A stretch of 64,000 nucleotides of DNA from Piper betle. Its lineage: Eukaryota; Streptophyta; Magnoliopsida; Piperales; Piperaceae. Numbering within the stretch: position 1 is the first letter of the stretch; each line of letters starts with the position of its first letter. The stretch covers positions 47,153-111,152 of the forward strand of contig JAURVB010004818.1 of NCBI GenBank assembly GCA_033002965.1. Reading direction: 5' to 3'. Of the stretch, positions 41,382 to 55,900 are shown one piece after another. The notes under the pieces are model-generated. The model was not told the origin of the DNA, made no database searches, and saw nothing but the letters and a program-made list of their open reading frames with translations. The position numbers were made by a program, and so were the translations under genes.

Positions 41382-42900
41382 TTACTCGTGCTCATTTTTA
41401 GCTCACTCTCGTAACCCTTATAGTACTCTCTTGAAATCGTTGGCAACCTTCAAGAAATCTCGCTCTCGGATTACCGGCAAACAAATAAGTATTAAATTAG
41501 ATAGATTTTGAAACTATTAAATAAGAAATTAGTGAATTTTTATATTTGACAAAACACTATTTGATAATTTAAAATATAAACAAAATAATTATTAATAATA
41601 TTAAAATTTTAATTTTAATATGATCATCTTAATATAAATATGAGTTGTAATATTTTATAAGAATCTTAATAACATTTATACCACCTTTGTATTGAGCTAG
41701 TTTTTTACCAATTATTAGTATTATTTTTTTAAAAAGTCATATAAAAAATAGTCTTTACTTATTTAATTTAAATCAAATATTTATTTGAATTTTTTTGTAA
41801 TAAATAATATGGTAGTTTTCTTTTGGCCAAAATGTAAATCTTATTGACAGTAATAGGAACTTTATTTAAAATAATTAAAGTCTACTTATTGGCTTACCAA
41901 CTTTATAAAGATCTTCTTTTTAATATAATAATTTATAATATATTTATTTTAATTTATATCCAAAACTTGATATTTTATTTTCAACTTAGAATTTTTATTT
42001 ATTTAAAATTATTTAAAATAATTTTAAATATAATTTTACTCAAATTAAATATTTTTACTTTGTTTAATTAAGATTGTTACTTAATTTTAATAATTATTTA
42101 TAAGCATATGGTAAATTTAACTAGAGTTATTATTATTGTTTTTGGTTTATATGATAAAAAATTACTAATTTTAGATAAATAATATACCCAATCATTATTT
42201 TAATATATATTAAAATAATAATAGTATTCGAATGAAACATGCATTAATTTCATATGTGTGAATCTTTTAAGTTATTGTCAGTGATCATTATTATTTAATG
42301 ATATGATGAGATGTTAGAAAAGAAATAAGACTACGACCATTATTTATAATTATGTAGATATTATAGCTGTGACTATACAACATCTTTTATTTCTAATTTG
42401 ACATTGCTAATAAATTAGAAATAAGTATATTGGTCTACACACAAGTAACCTTTATATTTTAATTAATTGATATTTCTATAAATTAATTGAATTAAATATA
42501 ATAACAAACCTCTTAAATACTTAACATATGTTACATATCACATAAATGAGTTTATTATTAAGATAACTTTCAATATATAATTATATTAATATATAAGACT
42601 ATGTGTGAAGAATAAATTTAATATATAATTTTAACCAAATTATTTAAAATACATAAACCCCGCAACCAAAATCTCTACGAAGGCTTCTTTCAGAAACCGG
42701 CTACTAGAATTATTGTAAGGCTACAAATGTTCCTGGTTTCACATATTAGCATAGATATAAATAATTGAATTAGCAGTATCTTCATGCAGATTAAATCAGT
42801 CCGATCATATATATATATATATATTATGTATTGATAATATCCTTTTCTCTAGGTACGGATAATTTCTGTCAGATATATTGTTGTAACTTTTTTTCGAAAA
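41382..42900. other. AT-rich spacer upstream of UFC1
   Basis: Very AT-rich with no gene. A (TA)n run lies at about 42808-42826. The last ~150 bp before 43027 become mixed in composition and probably hold the UFC1 leader. Confidence 0.5.
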
Positions 42901-43026
42901 TATATCCGTCTAGACCCGTCGTGTCCGTGTTATGTCCGAATCATCAATCATTTAGTGTTCGCCATTTGTGCGATCCTTCGGCCAACAAGGAGAAGGGGAT
43001 CACAGGAGAAGAAGGACGCGGCGGCG

Positions 43027-44695
43027 ATGGAGGGTTGGGATACAAGCACGAAGTCGGCGCTAACGCGGATCCCTTTGCTGTCGACGAAGGCGGGGCCGCG
43101 GGACGGGGCGCAGTGGACGCAGCGGCTCAAGGAGGAGTACAAGGCCCTCATCGCCTACACCGGCATGAACAAGGCCCACGACAACGACTGGTTCCGCATC
43201 TCCGCTGCCAACCCTGAGGGCACCCGCTGGACCGGCAAGTGCTGGTACGTCCACAACCTCCTCAAGTACGAGTTCGACCTCCAATTCGATATCCCCGTCA
43301 CTTACCCCGCCACCGCCCCGGAGATCGAGCTCCCTGAGCTCGACGGCAAAACCCACAAGGTATATTAAATATGATTTTTGTTGGGTTAGTTCTTCTTAGA
43401 TAACGTGGGGAATTCGTTTTTTTTGGGTGAAATTGAGCCGATTATTGTTTATTTTGTGATTGCAGATGTACAGAGGTGGGAAGATATGCTTGACCGTGCA
43501 CTTCAAGCCTCTTTGGGCGAAGAATTGGTGGGTAATGCTTATTTATGGTTTTGTGTGAATTTTTTTATAGAATTTGGTTTGGCTGGATTTTTATTTATCT
43601 CGTGGGAGTTTCATTTTTTTAAAAGAAAATTGTAATAAATTCAGCTATGCCGCCTACGGTGTGATTTTATTTAGATAACTTTGATCTTGTTATCTCGTTG
43701 CCAATGTTGACATAATAATTTACTCGAGCGACTGCGACCTCAATCAATTATATTGGATAAGATGAATGAAAACTGAAAAAGAAGATCATATACTGGAATT
43801 ATGTTTTGTATGTTTGTGTGATGTCAATTATAGTTGGAAAATTACAGTAGTCACTGTTAATTTGTGTCGATTGAATTGTCCGGATTTAACTTGTCAGTCT
43901 AGTGAAAGGTGATTTGTGTCTTTTATTTCGTCCATTTATATTATTCCCGTTTTGGAAGAGTAAGCATGCCCGAGATTTTTGAAAAAATATATACTTATAT
44001 TTTTGTGTTTATAGCTAGGTTTCTCATTGATTGATCTTTATGTCTTTTTGACTATTAATTTTGTAAGTATTAGCACGTGTTCCTACAAAATTCCAATGAT
44101 CTGGTTTTTCAACAAAACTATTTCCTTTGCATATTGAGTTTTAAGATAGCTCGTGTTCCAACAAAACTAAGACGGAGGAATGGTCTGGTTTATCTACAGT
44201 TCTTATTAGTATTTCTGGAAGATTGCATCTATCTCAATTATCAATGATCCTTAGCTGACAAGAGGAATGGCACTCCACCGCCAACTTCTCTGGGAGGCAG
44301 ACTCCTTTCACCGTCTCAATTTTTGTTAGAAATTCTAATGTGCATGCCTGTTTCATGGCTATATAATAGCTGAATCTGGAGAATTTACTTTCTCTTAAAA
44401 CTAACTGTAATTTTGGTGAAAGTATACTAATTTTACTTACGAAATAAAGCATCATTGAGCCTCAAAGTGGTTTTGTTTTATTTAAAGTGAAATGGCGGCA
44501 ATGGCAGAGAAACCTTTGTCGTTTCATTTTTTAACTGTTTTCTCTGATGTCTCGGCATATTGCAGTCCTAGATTTGGAATAGCCCATGCCCTTTGCTTAG
44601 GTCTGGCACCATGGCTTGCTGCTGAAGTCCCCATTCTCGTTGATTCTGGAATGGTCAAACACAAAGATGACAAAGCTTCATCAACAGAGCCCTAG
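43027..44695 (+). CDS. UFC1: UFM1-conjugating enzyme (E2)
   Basis: Accepts the ubiquitin-fold modifier UFM1 from the E1 UBA5 and passes it to the ligase; the pathway acts on ER-linked ribosomal targets. Exons: 43027-43359, 43466-43527 and 44566-44695, with phases 0 and 2 that agree. The protein of 174 residues has the normal length. It begins [20 protein letters not shown] and has [34 protein letters not shown] and [17 protein letters not shown]. The catalytic cysteine is in [20 protein letters not shown]. The codon for this cysteine is split by the last intron. The C-terminus is the short lysine/aspartate tail [12 protein letters not shown]. No frame error is present. The first exon is GC-rich, unlike the later ones. 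Confidence 0.97.
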
Positions 44696-46620
44696 TCGTT
44701 CTCGAAATTGAAGGTTCAATAAAATTCAGACACAAATATCACAAGTGGGGTCAACATGTTAAATAAATAACAAGCATATTACTGGAATATGCATGTCATT
44801 GATTAATACCTGATTTCGACTTTTTTCAGTTAATGCAGAACGTGCAAAAGAGGAATTTTTTTAGCTTTGTTTCTGTTTATTTGAAGATTGATCTTCTTCG
44901 GGGAATGAGCCTTAGCTTGAGGCCTACACCGTGATGATGTTATAACGGTGGCAAATGCTGCTTACTATGGTTGTGAAAAAAAGGTCTATTTCGTTCTGAA
45001 ACTCTGTGACACAGATTACAGGTGCAATCATGTATAACGGAATGCTTCAGGTTCATGATTTCTTGCATCTGGTAGAAGCTGACCCTGGCATATCTGTGCA
45101 CTATGTCATATAGATATAATATAGTGGACTGCATCAGTAGCCAAGAGCTTGTAAGTTAATCCTAGTCATTTGACGAGGTAGCAGTTTTTGCTTTACCAAA
45201 GCCGCAGCGCCAGCGTTGTTTACCAGCCGAACTTGTTTCTTTCTGCAACTTTCCGGAGAACAATACTTCCTGTCTTAAATATGATGTTTAAGTAATTGAT
45301 GTTTATGAAACCGACCATTAACTAAGAGAGATGCTATACTTTCTTTTTATCTAGCAAACATGCCTATTATTATATTAATAAAATGGAGATGGTTTTTGTT
45401 TCCTAAGCAATATAATGGAGGTGTTGCTCTTAAATACCATAGATAGTCTGTAACTATGGAAGAGGTAACCTTTTTTGTCTCTGGTTGATAATTTTAGTCG
45501 AACTCTTCAAAGTTGGAATAAGTCCTCTCAGAAAATTTTGAAATTGAAAATTTGTTTTCCATCAGAAGAAAAAAACTTTTATAATTATTTTCTTCTAGAA
45601 AAACGTGAGAAAGTGAAATAAAATGAAAGTGGAGTTATGTGAATTTTCTTTTTCTTTTTATCCAAATACTCCGAAAAAACATCGTTGGGAAAGCTGATAT
45701 CTTTTCTTTTTTTTTCTCATAAAACTTTCTTTTTCCCCCCAATGGATCAAACGAACCGTATGCCTTATATTTATTATAATGAAATGGAATTTAAAAACTG
45801 TGATCAAATGTCCACACAACACAGAGGAAAACAAAATAATGAAATGAACCAGACTATTCGAAGTTCGAACCTCAAAGTTAGATTGAGCATTCGGTCGGTT
45901 TGGTTTCAAACCGACCGAACTTAATTTTTGAAAGGCCCTTCTGAATTATAATGACTACATTAAAATTAATTATGGTTTGTCAAACTAAAACATGAATTTA
46001 GCATTATGATCATATTTAAAATTATTTTGTACATAGATATTATGTACAACATTTCAAATAAATTACAAATAAATCAAAATAAACTAATAATAACCCCACA
46101 TAAAACATGAATATTAGTCTCTATTTTTTAAATTCGGTTTTTTGGTTGGCTTTGATTCAATTCGGTTCTGAATTTTATTATCTTGGGTTCGGTTCCCCGA
46201 TGAAAGAACCAAACTGAACCCAATTTTTTTTAAAACCGAACCCAACCGACAATTTTGGTTCATTTTAATTGGTTAATTTAGTTTACCTTAAATTTTTCTA
46301 AGCTCTTTGAAGCCGTGTGATGTTTTAAGTTATGAAAAATTGAAGTGAACTACACCTCATATAATTTATATAAATTACTCATATAATTTAGATATTTTTT
46401 AACTAGCCTCACAAAATAATATTTATATTTATTAAAATTGGAGTGTATAAGTACGAGGTTAATAAAATTTTATTATTTTTTTAACGTCTTTATAACTTAT
46501 TTTTAGATTTTTTAAAAATGTATTAGTTAATAGATATTTTAGAATTAATTTTTATTGTAATTACTTTAATAATTAAAATAAATAAATTTGAGGCATTAAA
46601 TTAAATTAAAAATTTATAAT
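44696..46620. other. Spacer between UFC1 and the symplekin gene
   Basis: UFC1 3' flank and AT-rich sequence. At 45880-46270 there are many CGGTT/AACCG words and one perfect hairpin. No gene supported. Confidence 0.45.
45891..45918. repeat. Perfect 12-bp inverted repeat
   Basis: TCGGTCGGTTTG, loop GTTT, CAAACCGACCGA. The surrounding AACCGAAC-type words to 46270 suggest it is part of a dispersed repeat. Confidence 0.85.
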
Positions 46621-46950
46621 TATCCTAATTATTTATTTTTTTATTTGTGCGACGGTTGGGGGGCGGGAAGGGCCTCGATAGCGGCCCGGGGGTGGCCGCG
46701 GCTACGGGTAGGGTCGGGGGGGCGCGGCAGGCAGTGTGGGCTGGAATATCAGGGGGGACGAGAGTCGCAGCGGGTGGGGGCGACGGGAAGGTCGGGATGA
46801 GGTGAGGAGGGGATAAACGAGAGCCAGGGTTGGGAAGGAAATAACACCAAATTGAGGCCCTTTTCAAAACCCTAAAACCCCTTCCCCCTTCCGAACCGGT
46901 AGCCATACCTCGCCGGCGACTTTCCCGGCCGGCGACCACTCCAGCGAACC
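46621..46950 (+). promoter_or_regulatory. GC-rich 5' region of the symplekin-family gene
   Basis: GC-rich, with G-runs on the plus strand at 46650-46800, followed by AAACCCTAA-type words at 46866-46877, which plants often have near transcription starts. No TATA box was identified. The antisense frames here are GC-rich shadows. Confidence 0.35.
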
Positions 46951-49900
46951 ATGGCCGGGCCCTGGCAGGACCAGGCGGCGGTGCTTCTGGCGGCGGCGAA
47001 GAACCACGGCGACCTGGCCGTGAAGATCTCCTCCCTCCGCCAGGTCAAGGACATTCTCGCCTCCGTCGACCACGCCTCCGCTGCCGATCTGTTCCCCCTC
47101 ATCGCGGACCTCCAGTCCTCCCCTGAGAGCTTGGTCCGCAGATGTCTCGTCGAGTGAGTGTCTTCCCTTTTGCTCTGACTTGTGCGACATGTGCCAATTG
47201 ATGCGCTTTTTGGGTTTTCTAGGGTTTCAATTCTTGGCAAGAAAGTTAGCATTTGAAGTAGGAAACCGATAAGGTGATCACTGTTGTTGTATCATTTGCA
47301 CTTAATTATGAATGTTTCTTTGTGATTAAAAATTGCTACTCTTGGTCTATTAATATTTCATATTTATTGGAACGAAGTAGTTGAAAATTTTGTTTTGGCA
47401 CATCTAGAGTTATTTGTGCTAAGCTACCGGATTGTTTTCTTTAATGTTTCATGTTTTTGTAAAATTAGTAGCCCTTGAAACTAGAGCACTGTGCATAGTA
47501 GGAATGAATACTATCTGTCCATTCTGCAAGGATAGATAGCTCTTATATGCAAGGACAGTTGATATGGGGAAAATACAGGTGAATGCAGAAATGAGAGGGA
47601 ATTAAAGGATAATTAGAGATGAGGTATGGGGAAGAAGAAAAGGTTATGGGTTGAAAATGATATATTAAAATATTATTGCTATACTTAGGGCGTATTGTCA
47701 TAGATAACTTGTAACCAGCAGGCGCATGTGCATAATAACATGAAATATAAGTGTTAGCGAGCTAGTTATATGTTAACAATGGTTTCTGATTATATGCAAA
47801 TGCGTCAAAATGTTGTCTGTGTAATGGTCTTGGATAAGTACAAATTCATTCCTTTGTGTCCAATATATTATGGTTAGTGGCAAAGATATCTTTTACTCAC
47901 TTACACTGTATATTCAATCATCCCATGCTTCCTATTCGATGGTATGGAGTTGTATCTAATAGCAATTATGTCAAAGCTTCATCTCTTTTCTCCTCATTCC
48001 ATTGTTGCGATGGGATGGCCATCAGGTGCATAATTTGTCACTTTGTTTCTTCATAGTTGTGTCACCAGTGTAAATGTGAGAACAGCATTGGTGATACAAA
48101 ATCCATGCCTCCAATCCCTCCAAGCTATGATATGATGTGGACTATGTTAATGATGATGATTAGGTATGAACGATGCTGCTGCTGATGATGTAAAATTAGC
48201 CAAAAAGATACGTCCTGTATCTTAGGTTTTATTAATTACAGGCTTTTTGTCTTATTACTATTACGAGGTTGTTATCATCTTGTAATCTCTAATCTTTTTT
48301 ATATTAAACAATGTTATTGTGTTGATTTCTTCTTATATAGGATGGTGATTTTGCATTTACTTTTTTTATGCTTCGAGTTTTAGATTATATAATTTTCGGC
48401 AAAGAGTGTTTTGAAGGTGAATGAATAATGATTTTTCTTTAATGTATGCATTATAATTGTAATTCAGGCATCGTAGTAACTGGGATTATCCTAATAAGAA
48501 AGCAAATTTGTTGAGTTGAGTTTTGGAATTTAGTAGTTAACTTCATTCTCTCACGTGCCACCGTTGCATGCAGGAAGATTTGTAACAGACAGGAATTTGT
48601 CTGTTCTTGTTCAGCATTTCTTACACAGAAACTGTTCATTTTTTATGTTCATATTTTTACTTCATTGCAGGCTAATTGAGGAGCTAAGCTTAAAAGTAAT
48701 GGAGCAATCACTAGTATTCATGCCGGTGTTACTGAAGGTTTTAAAAGATAACAATCCTGAAGTTGTTAAGCAAACAATTGTTACCTGCACGAATGTTTTC
48801 TGCAATGTTTTAAATGGGATTTTACTGCAGGTAATTGACACTTAGTTACCGTTAAAGACAATTTCTAACTGGTCAATTGTCAGCTCTGCTATTTTTCTTT
48901 ATGCTTCATGACTATTTGTAATATTCTTTCATATTTATTAATTTTTTCATTTCACTAAATTGATGATTTTTTATTGCTCTTGTTACTACATTGATTTTAA
49001 ACATTGTACCTCTTTTTGGTGATTATTTTACATTTATTTCCAATGACAGTTCCGTGAATCTGGAAGGGTTGAAAGTTGGCATCAAGAGTTGTGGAGCTGG
49101 TTGGGAAGGTTTAGGGATAGTATTTGTAGTATCATTTTAGAGGTAGCAATTTGGCGTCAAGTGTTTAACAGTGTAATTTTTGTTCATATAGTTGATATAT
49201 TTTGGTAAAATTTGTATGTTTATTGTCATGTAATCTTTTTATAGCCTGCCTCTGTTGGAACAAGATTGCTAGCATTGAAGTTCATGGAAACTTGTGTTCT
49301 GTCTTTTACATCTGAGGTGACAAGTTCCGAAGCTGCTTTAAACAATGGTATTGTTGCTAATATTCCTCAAGCAAGTCCTCAGCCTGATTTTGATATTTAT
49401 ATGCTTACTGCCTTATACAGTTATCTTCTACCTCATATCTCTTAAAATAGACAAGTCATATTCAGATCCAGTTGTCTCCGCAGGCAAGGGGGTGGCTTTA
49501 ACACTGCATGGCCAGTTCAGAATCATCATCCTGTTTTGGATCCAGCGAAGCTAACGTTGGAAGCAAACAAGATAGTTGGATTTCTAGTGGATTTGTTACA
49601 TTCAGCTAATACACTTCGTGGGTGTCTGGTTATTGCTGTGATCAATTGGTAGGTCCTTTTTTTCTTTGTCGTGTTCTTTTTTGTGAAGTTCAAATCAGTC
49701 TTAATGTCATATGGTGTTTGAATATGAGAGCCGCAATCAATGTTTCAGTTTATACAATGCATAACTTCAATGTGAGAGTTACATGTATGTTGTGTGTGTG
49801 TATACATATACGTAGGTTCGAGGTGTAATTATGGAGGCTAATGTACGCTTATAGTTTTCACAACTGTAACTTAGGATTGGAAATTGTATGATGAAATCTC

Positions 49901-52900
49901 TACCATCTCCCTAATTTGCATTTGAGGGGTTCCTTTTGCCTGGTCTATTTTTTTTCTTATGCTTATTTCTTGTGTCTAGTTCGAGTTGTGCTCTTCTTTT
50001 CTGGATAATGGAGGTGTGGAAACAGCTTTTGGCTAGAAGATAGTCCAACTTCTTTGTTGGTGTTGTCTGTGTGCAGTTTGTGCTAATTCCTTGTCCTTTA
50101 CAGAGCAAGAGAAATTTTTGGCCTTGATCTTTTGGTGGCACGAGTAATTGGAGAAGCAGGAATAGACATTTAGAACTGCACTTTCATTTGGCCTAAGGTT
50201 GCAGGAATAGCTGCCGAATTTTTAAGTTAAGAGCAGAAGAAAGGATTGGCTAGTCATTTTGTAAGGAGGGCTTTGATTGGTCCTGTAATTGATTTTGTGC
50301 TCTGTATCAAAACAGTTTTTTATAAATTTTACTGTCATACAATTGGGAAACCTAATGGTGAATAAATGTTGATGTTTGATTCATTGTAATTATTATTTTT
50401 ACCGTGGATCAGAGTTAACATGGCCTGTTAATAAATTCCCTTTAAGTGGTTGTTGAATGTGTTGGAGGTGAAGCCACTATTTTGCTTCTTTTATGTGACA
50501 TTTCTTAAAAAACATTATTGTAGCACGTAAGATATGGCAAAGGCATTGATCTATTATAACTATGTTCTCCCTGAACAGTGGGAATCATAGATGATCATCA
50601 TATTTTTATAAAATATAGATGATCATCTTAGGCTTGTGAGTAGCATGTTGAGAGTATCAGGCCTTCAACCATTGTGTCTTGCTTTTGTACAAGGCTCCTC
50701 CAACCAATGTGTCTGAAAGCATTTTTGGTTAGGTTGCATATCAATTCTGCAAAACGAACCTGCTTCTGCTTTTTGCAGATCCTTATTACTAGTAGGTTGG
50801 TCTGTGATATTCAAGCAGTCTTGAACAAACTAATTGTTTTATGATCATTTTTGTTTCATTTTACTTACCATTATCTCATTTTCTGGTTGAAACTAAACAA
50901 AATTGGATTCTTTACTTTTGTGTTACGCAACTGTTCATCAATGCATTTACAGTGTGTGAATGTTCATTCAACAACATCAAATAAAAAATTCAATTGCATG
51001 ATTACATTTTGAACATTCTGCACTTGATGTGAGAATGCTGCAAGTGATTGAAAGCTTTATCACATTTTCTCAGGACTTGCATACTAAATTCATCAGGGTA
51101 TTAACAAGAGTAGCTCTAACTTTCTATTCATCTAACTTCAGGAGAGGGTCTGCATATTTCTGTTTTAAATGCACTTCTGTATATTTTTTGTTTGTTGAGG
51201 CACTCTTGCTTATTTTTTCTGGAGAAACTATTTTTGTCTGTAGTTTATAGAGGCTGTTGAAGAGTATATGTTTATTTATTAGATGAAAATTGACTATTAG
51301 TGGCTCTGCATGAAAACTTGATAAAGCTATGCTGCTTCTTCAAGGCCATCATCATAATCACCCCCACCACCATTATCATTGTCATCATCATCATTATCTT
51401 CCGCTTGTTCCAAATTGTTACTATTTGGGGACAGAGTTAGTATTGCACATATGAAACAATTGATGTAATATATCTAGTATGCATTTGGTGATTCTGTATT
51501 TTGAATTTTATTTTTGGCAATGGCTCATGTTTTTAACTACTTATATGTTGTATAAATGGGAACTCTACAAGGCCTTCTAATGCAAAGATGATAATTGCTT
51601 CATGAAAGATAAGTGACACAACCGAGAGAAGTATTAGAGAAATGGCGATTGGCTTTGATTGTCTTGTAACTCTATCTTGAGTAGCATTCTGTTAGTTTGA
51701 TTGTGGTGTATTTATCTCCCTGTTACCGGCCCACTCTTTGGTCAAAATGCTAGTCTGTGATGATCTCACTGCAACTAGTTTTGCATTATCTTGAATTATT
51801 TTCTTTTCATGGAACTTGTTTTGTTCATTCATAACTTCCTTTTGATTGTCCCTATCTGTGACAAGATTATTTATCTGAGAATTATGTAGGTTTTATTTAG
51901 GAGTCGTGAAGGTTTTACTGTGCTAATGAATGTATTAAACTTATTTGAATTGTTCCGTTCTTCTGTATGTGTGCTTCTTATTCTAATGGAAATGCTTTTC
52001 TGAAATCCATTTAGTTTTGTTGTCTCTCTGATTTGTATTTCCTTTGGTTTTCAGTCTTGCAGTCATAGCTAGAAAGAGACCTATATACTACAGTAAAATC
52101 CTGCCAGTCCTTTTTGGTTTTGAACCTTTTTTGATCCTCAAAAAGGTGGACATGCTGCTAGTATACAAAATTCATTGAGAACTGCTTTTCTAGGATTCTT
52201 AAGGTGTACTCATCCACATATGATGGAGGTGATTTTTTTTAACTGTTTGCATTTAAAAAAAACATTTTAAAAAATCCTGCTTCCATTGTTGACTATGTAG
52301 TATTACTCTTAAGGTTCGTTATATTAGTTCAAGTCAGATGAAATAAAGTGATCTGGTTTTGTTTCTGCATGTTGCCATTAATGTCAGTCTCGAGAACAAT
52401 TGCTTAGGGCACTGCGTGCAATGAATGCTGGGGAAGCTGCTGATCAAGTTCTTCGACAAGTTGATAAATTGCTGAGGAACAGTGAACGTGGTGCCGCAGA
52501 TGCTAGGATTGGCAAGGTAGTGAAAAGAAGCTTTTGTGGCTATTCATTATGGTTGAAGAAGTTTATATTAGTTGTTTTTTGCCTTTTAGGATGATCCTTC
52601 TACTTCACATGGCCACATTGCCAGTGATGATGAAATGCCTGCAAAACGTGCACGATCTAATGCATACGGAAATGCTTTGGCAAATGGAATTTCTTCCAAG
52701 ATGTCCATTCTGGAAAGCGAATTGACAGCTCTGAATCCTACTGAACAAATGATTGCCATGATTGGCGCTCTTCTGGGAGAGGGAGAAAGAGGAGCCCAGT
52801 CCCTTGAGTTGTTAATTTCAAATATCGATCCAGACTTGATGGCTGACATAGTTATTGCCAATATGAAGCATCTACCCCAAAACTCCATACTGTTGTCAAA

Positions 52901-55900
52901 TAAGGTTGGGGATTTTCCAACTGCTCCACAGCCAGCAATTCTCTCAACATCATCGTCTGTTGCTGGCACCACTGCCCAGGCTGTGGATGTAGTATCCACG
53001 ACAGATATCAAGAGGGATCCAAGAAGGGTATGTATGTTGCGAGTGTTATCTTTGTTATATTGTAAATGTCTCACTTATATTCATGTATTGCTCAAGCGAG
53101 TTCTTTTTATGTTCAGGTCCCACGGCGGATGGATCCTCGTCTTGTAGCTGTAACAAATGGGGAACAAACAACAAAATCAGAGAGTACTACTGGTGAATTA
53201 CAATCTAGGGACGCTTATTCTTCTTCAACCGGGGTTTCATTGGTGAATGAAGTGGGAAAGGTTGAAAAATTTTCTGAGGCAGAGATTTTGGAAAATTCTA
53301 AGGCTCCATCTGTAGGTGCTCCCTTGGTTGTAACCCCAGAAGAAGATATGGTAATTGAAACTTCATACGAGGTACATGCACCTTTTTGTGAAGCAGTTTC
53401 TCTGGAAGATGTTACTGATCAGGAGCAAGCTCCTTCCTCATCATCAGATGCTATAGAAGATGAAACAGAAGATCTGTCTTTATTTGGAGTCAATCAGTTA
53501 TCTGCTGAAGTCATTAGTGAAGAAGTCATTCATGATTTGCCCATTTTGCCGAGTTATGTTGATCTATCAGACAAAGATCACAAGGAAGTGACTGAGGCAG
53601 TCATTCAGAGGATCGTTGAGGCATACAAAAATAATCGAGCAACTGGTTCTGGTCATATCCGGCAAACTATACTCGCTCATTTGATTGCTTTGGTATTATC
53701 CTCTGTGTTTATCTCGTTCTTGCTCTCAGTTTTGTGTGGTAGTTTCCTCAGTTGATTGTACTTCTTTGAATGCAGTACAAGCCAAATGATGATATTATAG
53801 CAATACTGCCAAGGCATATTATATCAGATTACCAACGTCAAAAGGTATCTGTTTCAGTTACTATAGTATCCATTTATAATAAGGGTACAGCTGCTTTAAG
53901 TCTCGTCTTGAATAGGTGATCCATGTTATTTTGTTGTTCTGTTGAGGCCACTAGGACTATCTGTCATGGTTCCCAGTTCTCTTATTATAAACTTTCTTTC
54001 ATACAGTCACTGAATTTTTTATTTCACTTGCATGGAAGCACCGTATGTTACTGTTTTACTAATTAGCTTGCTTTTTTGTCTGCTTTGGATTACCTTTTGA
54101 AGAAGAGATTGAACAAGAGATTGACTAGTTTTTTTTTACAGGGCCATGAGGTTGTTATGCATATTCTGAATCACCTGTACGCCATTAACATTGCTGGATC
54201 AATTGACCATATTGGTTCATGTGCTGCAATCATTTATGAAAAGTTCCTCCTTATTGTGGTAATTATATATTGATGCATAATTTGTTTGAATTCAGATATG
54301 GATTGCTGCATATAGAACTATAGCTTTTTCAAAAGATAAAATACTTATTATTTTAGTAATTGAAAAGATATCCATTTTTTCCTGTTTTCCTTAGTTTATA
54401 AGATTTAATGAAACTTATTTCTGTGTAGTTAAAACGCGTAGCAAAAAATGACAATATTTAATGGAAAATGTACACAGTACTTATATGCTTGGACAATCCT
54501 TTCCCTTTTTTGGAATGTTTAGTGAGGCTGACCTCTTGAATATATTTTTTATGCATGCTACAAGTTATGAAATTGGCTAAAGTTAAAATTATCAGCATAC
54601 CACTTTGTAGTTTTTTCATTTTGGTTTTGCCTTACTATTCCTCAAAACGATATTAAATCTTTAGTGTTAACTGTAACAAAATTTCTTTCAACTATATTTG
54701 ATGTAGGCAAGATCTTTGAGGGACTCTTTTCCACCATTGGACAAGTTCTTTAGTAGGCTTCTTGGTGAAGCTCCTTATCTACCTAATTCTGTTCTTAAAT
54801 TGCTAGAGGATCTCTGTGTACATGATGGTTTGGGTAAAGATATACGGGATGGAGATCGTATTACTCAAGGCCTTGGTGCTGTTTGGAGCTTAATTTTGGG
54901 ACGGCCCCCTGTTCGCCAGTCATGTTTGGACATAGCCCTGAAGGTAATATGTTTCATTTAGGAGTAAGTGCCATTGTCAAAATTCACAGTGTGGCAATAT
55001 TCAAAATCTAGTTACGTACTTAACTATAAATATTCTTTAATGTTCACCATTTTTGGTGGCTTTACAGTCTTAAGTTTGCTCCCTGGCCTTGTTATTGAAC
55101 CTTGGTGGATTAATGGTTCCTTTGCAAATGCTTGAAATACTTAATACATTTTTTGATGATAGTTTGTCCATTTCTGTCTGAACTAATTGAAGCCTGAAGG
55201 GGCTTTTAATCTACTGAACATTTCTATGTTGACAACATCATCACCTGCTCCAATACTTATTTGGCCAAGATGATTGATCCTATCTATTGGTGTTTGCTTA
55301 GGTTGTCTTCTATATGCATTTATGGCTTAAACTTAAACTATCATCAAAAACCATTTATTATCTGTGGCTTAACAGTGCCTTAAACTTATACTATGGCTTC
55401 TATATGCATTTATTATCTGTTCTGCCTTCTCTTAGTGGTTGTAAACCATTCAGTGTGGTAAACGTCCTCCATGATGAATTCTTCATTTGATTCTTTTTGA
55501 GAATCTCATTTCTTTTTTACAGTGTGCTGTCCACTTGGAAGATGATATTCGAGCCAAGGCTATTCGATTGGTATACTGCCTTAACACTGCTATTTTACTG
55601 TTTTTAAAATTTTCAATTTGACAAGGTTTATCACGGTGTCTATTTGCAGGTTACAAACAAACTGTATCATCTTGATTATGTTTCACATCAAATTGAGCAA
55701 TTTGCTACAAATATGCTGTTGTCCATTGTAGATAATCAGCCTTCTGATGCTGAAGCGAGAACGGAAGCCAATGTATGTGAGACTATTTCCCTATTTCTTT
55801 CCTGTCAAATTTGATTGATTATCTTTGCATCCTTGAATACGTTCTACAGTTTATAATACTCAAATCCTAGTAGATCAAGCTCACAGCTTATTTATAATAA

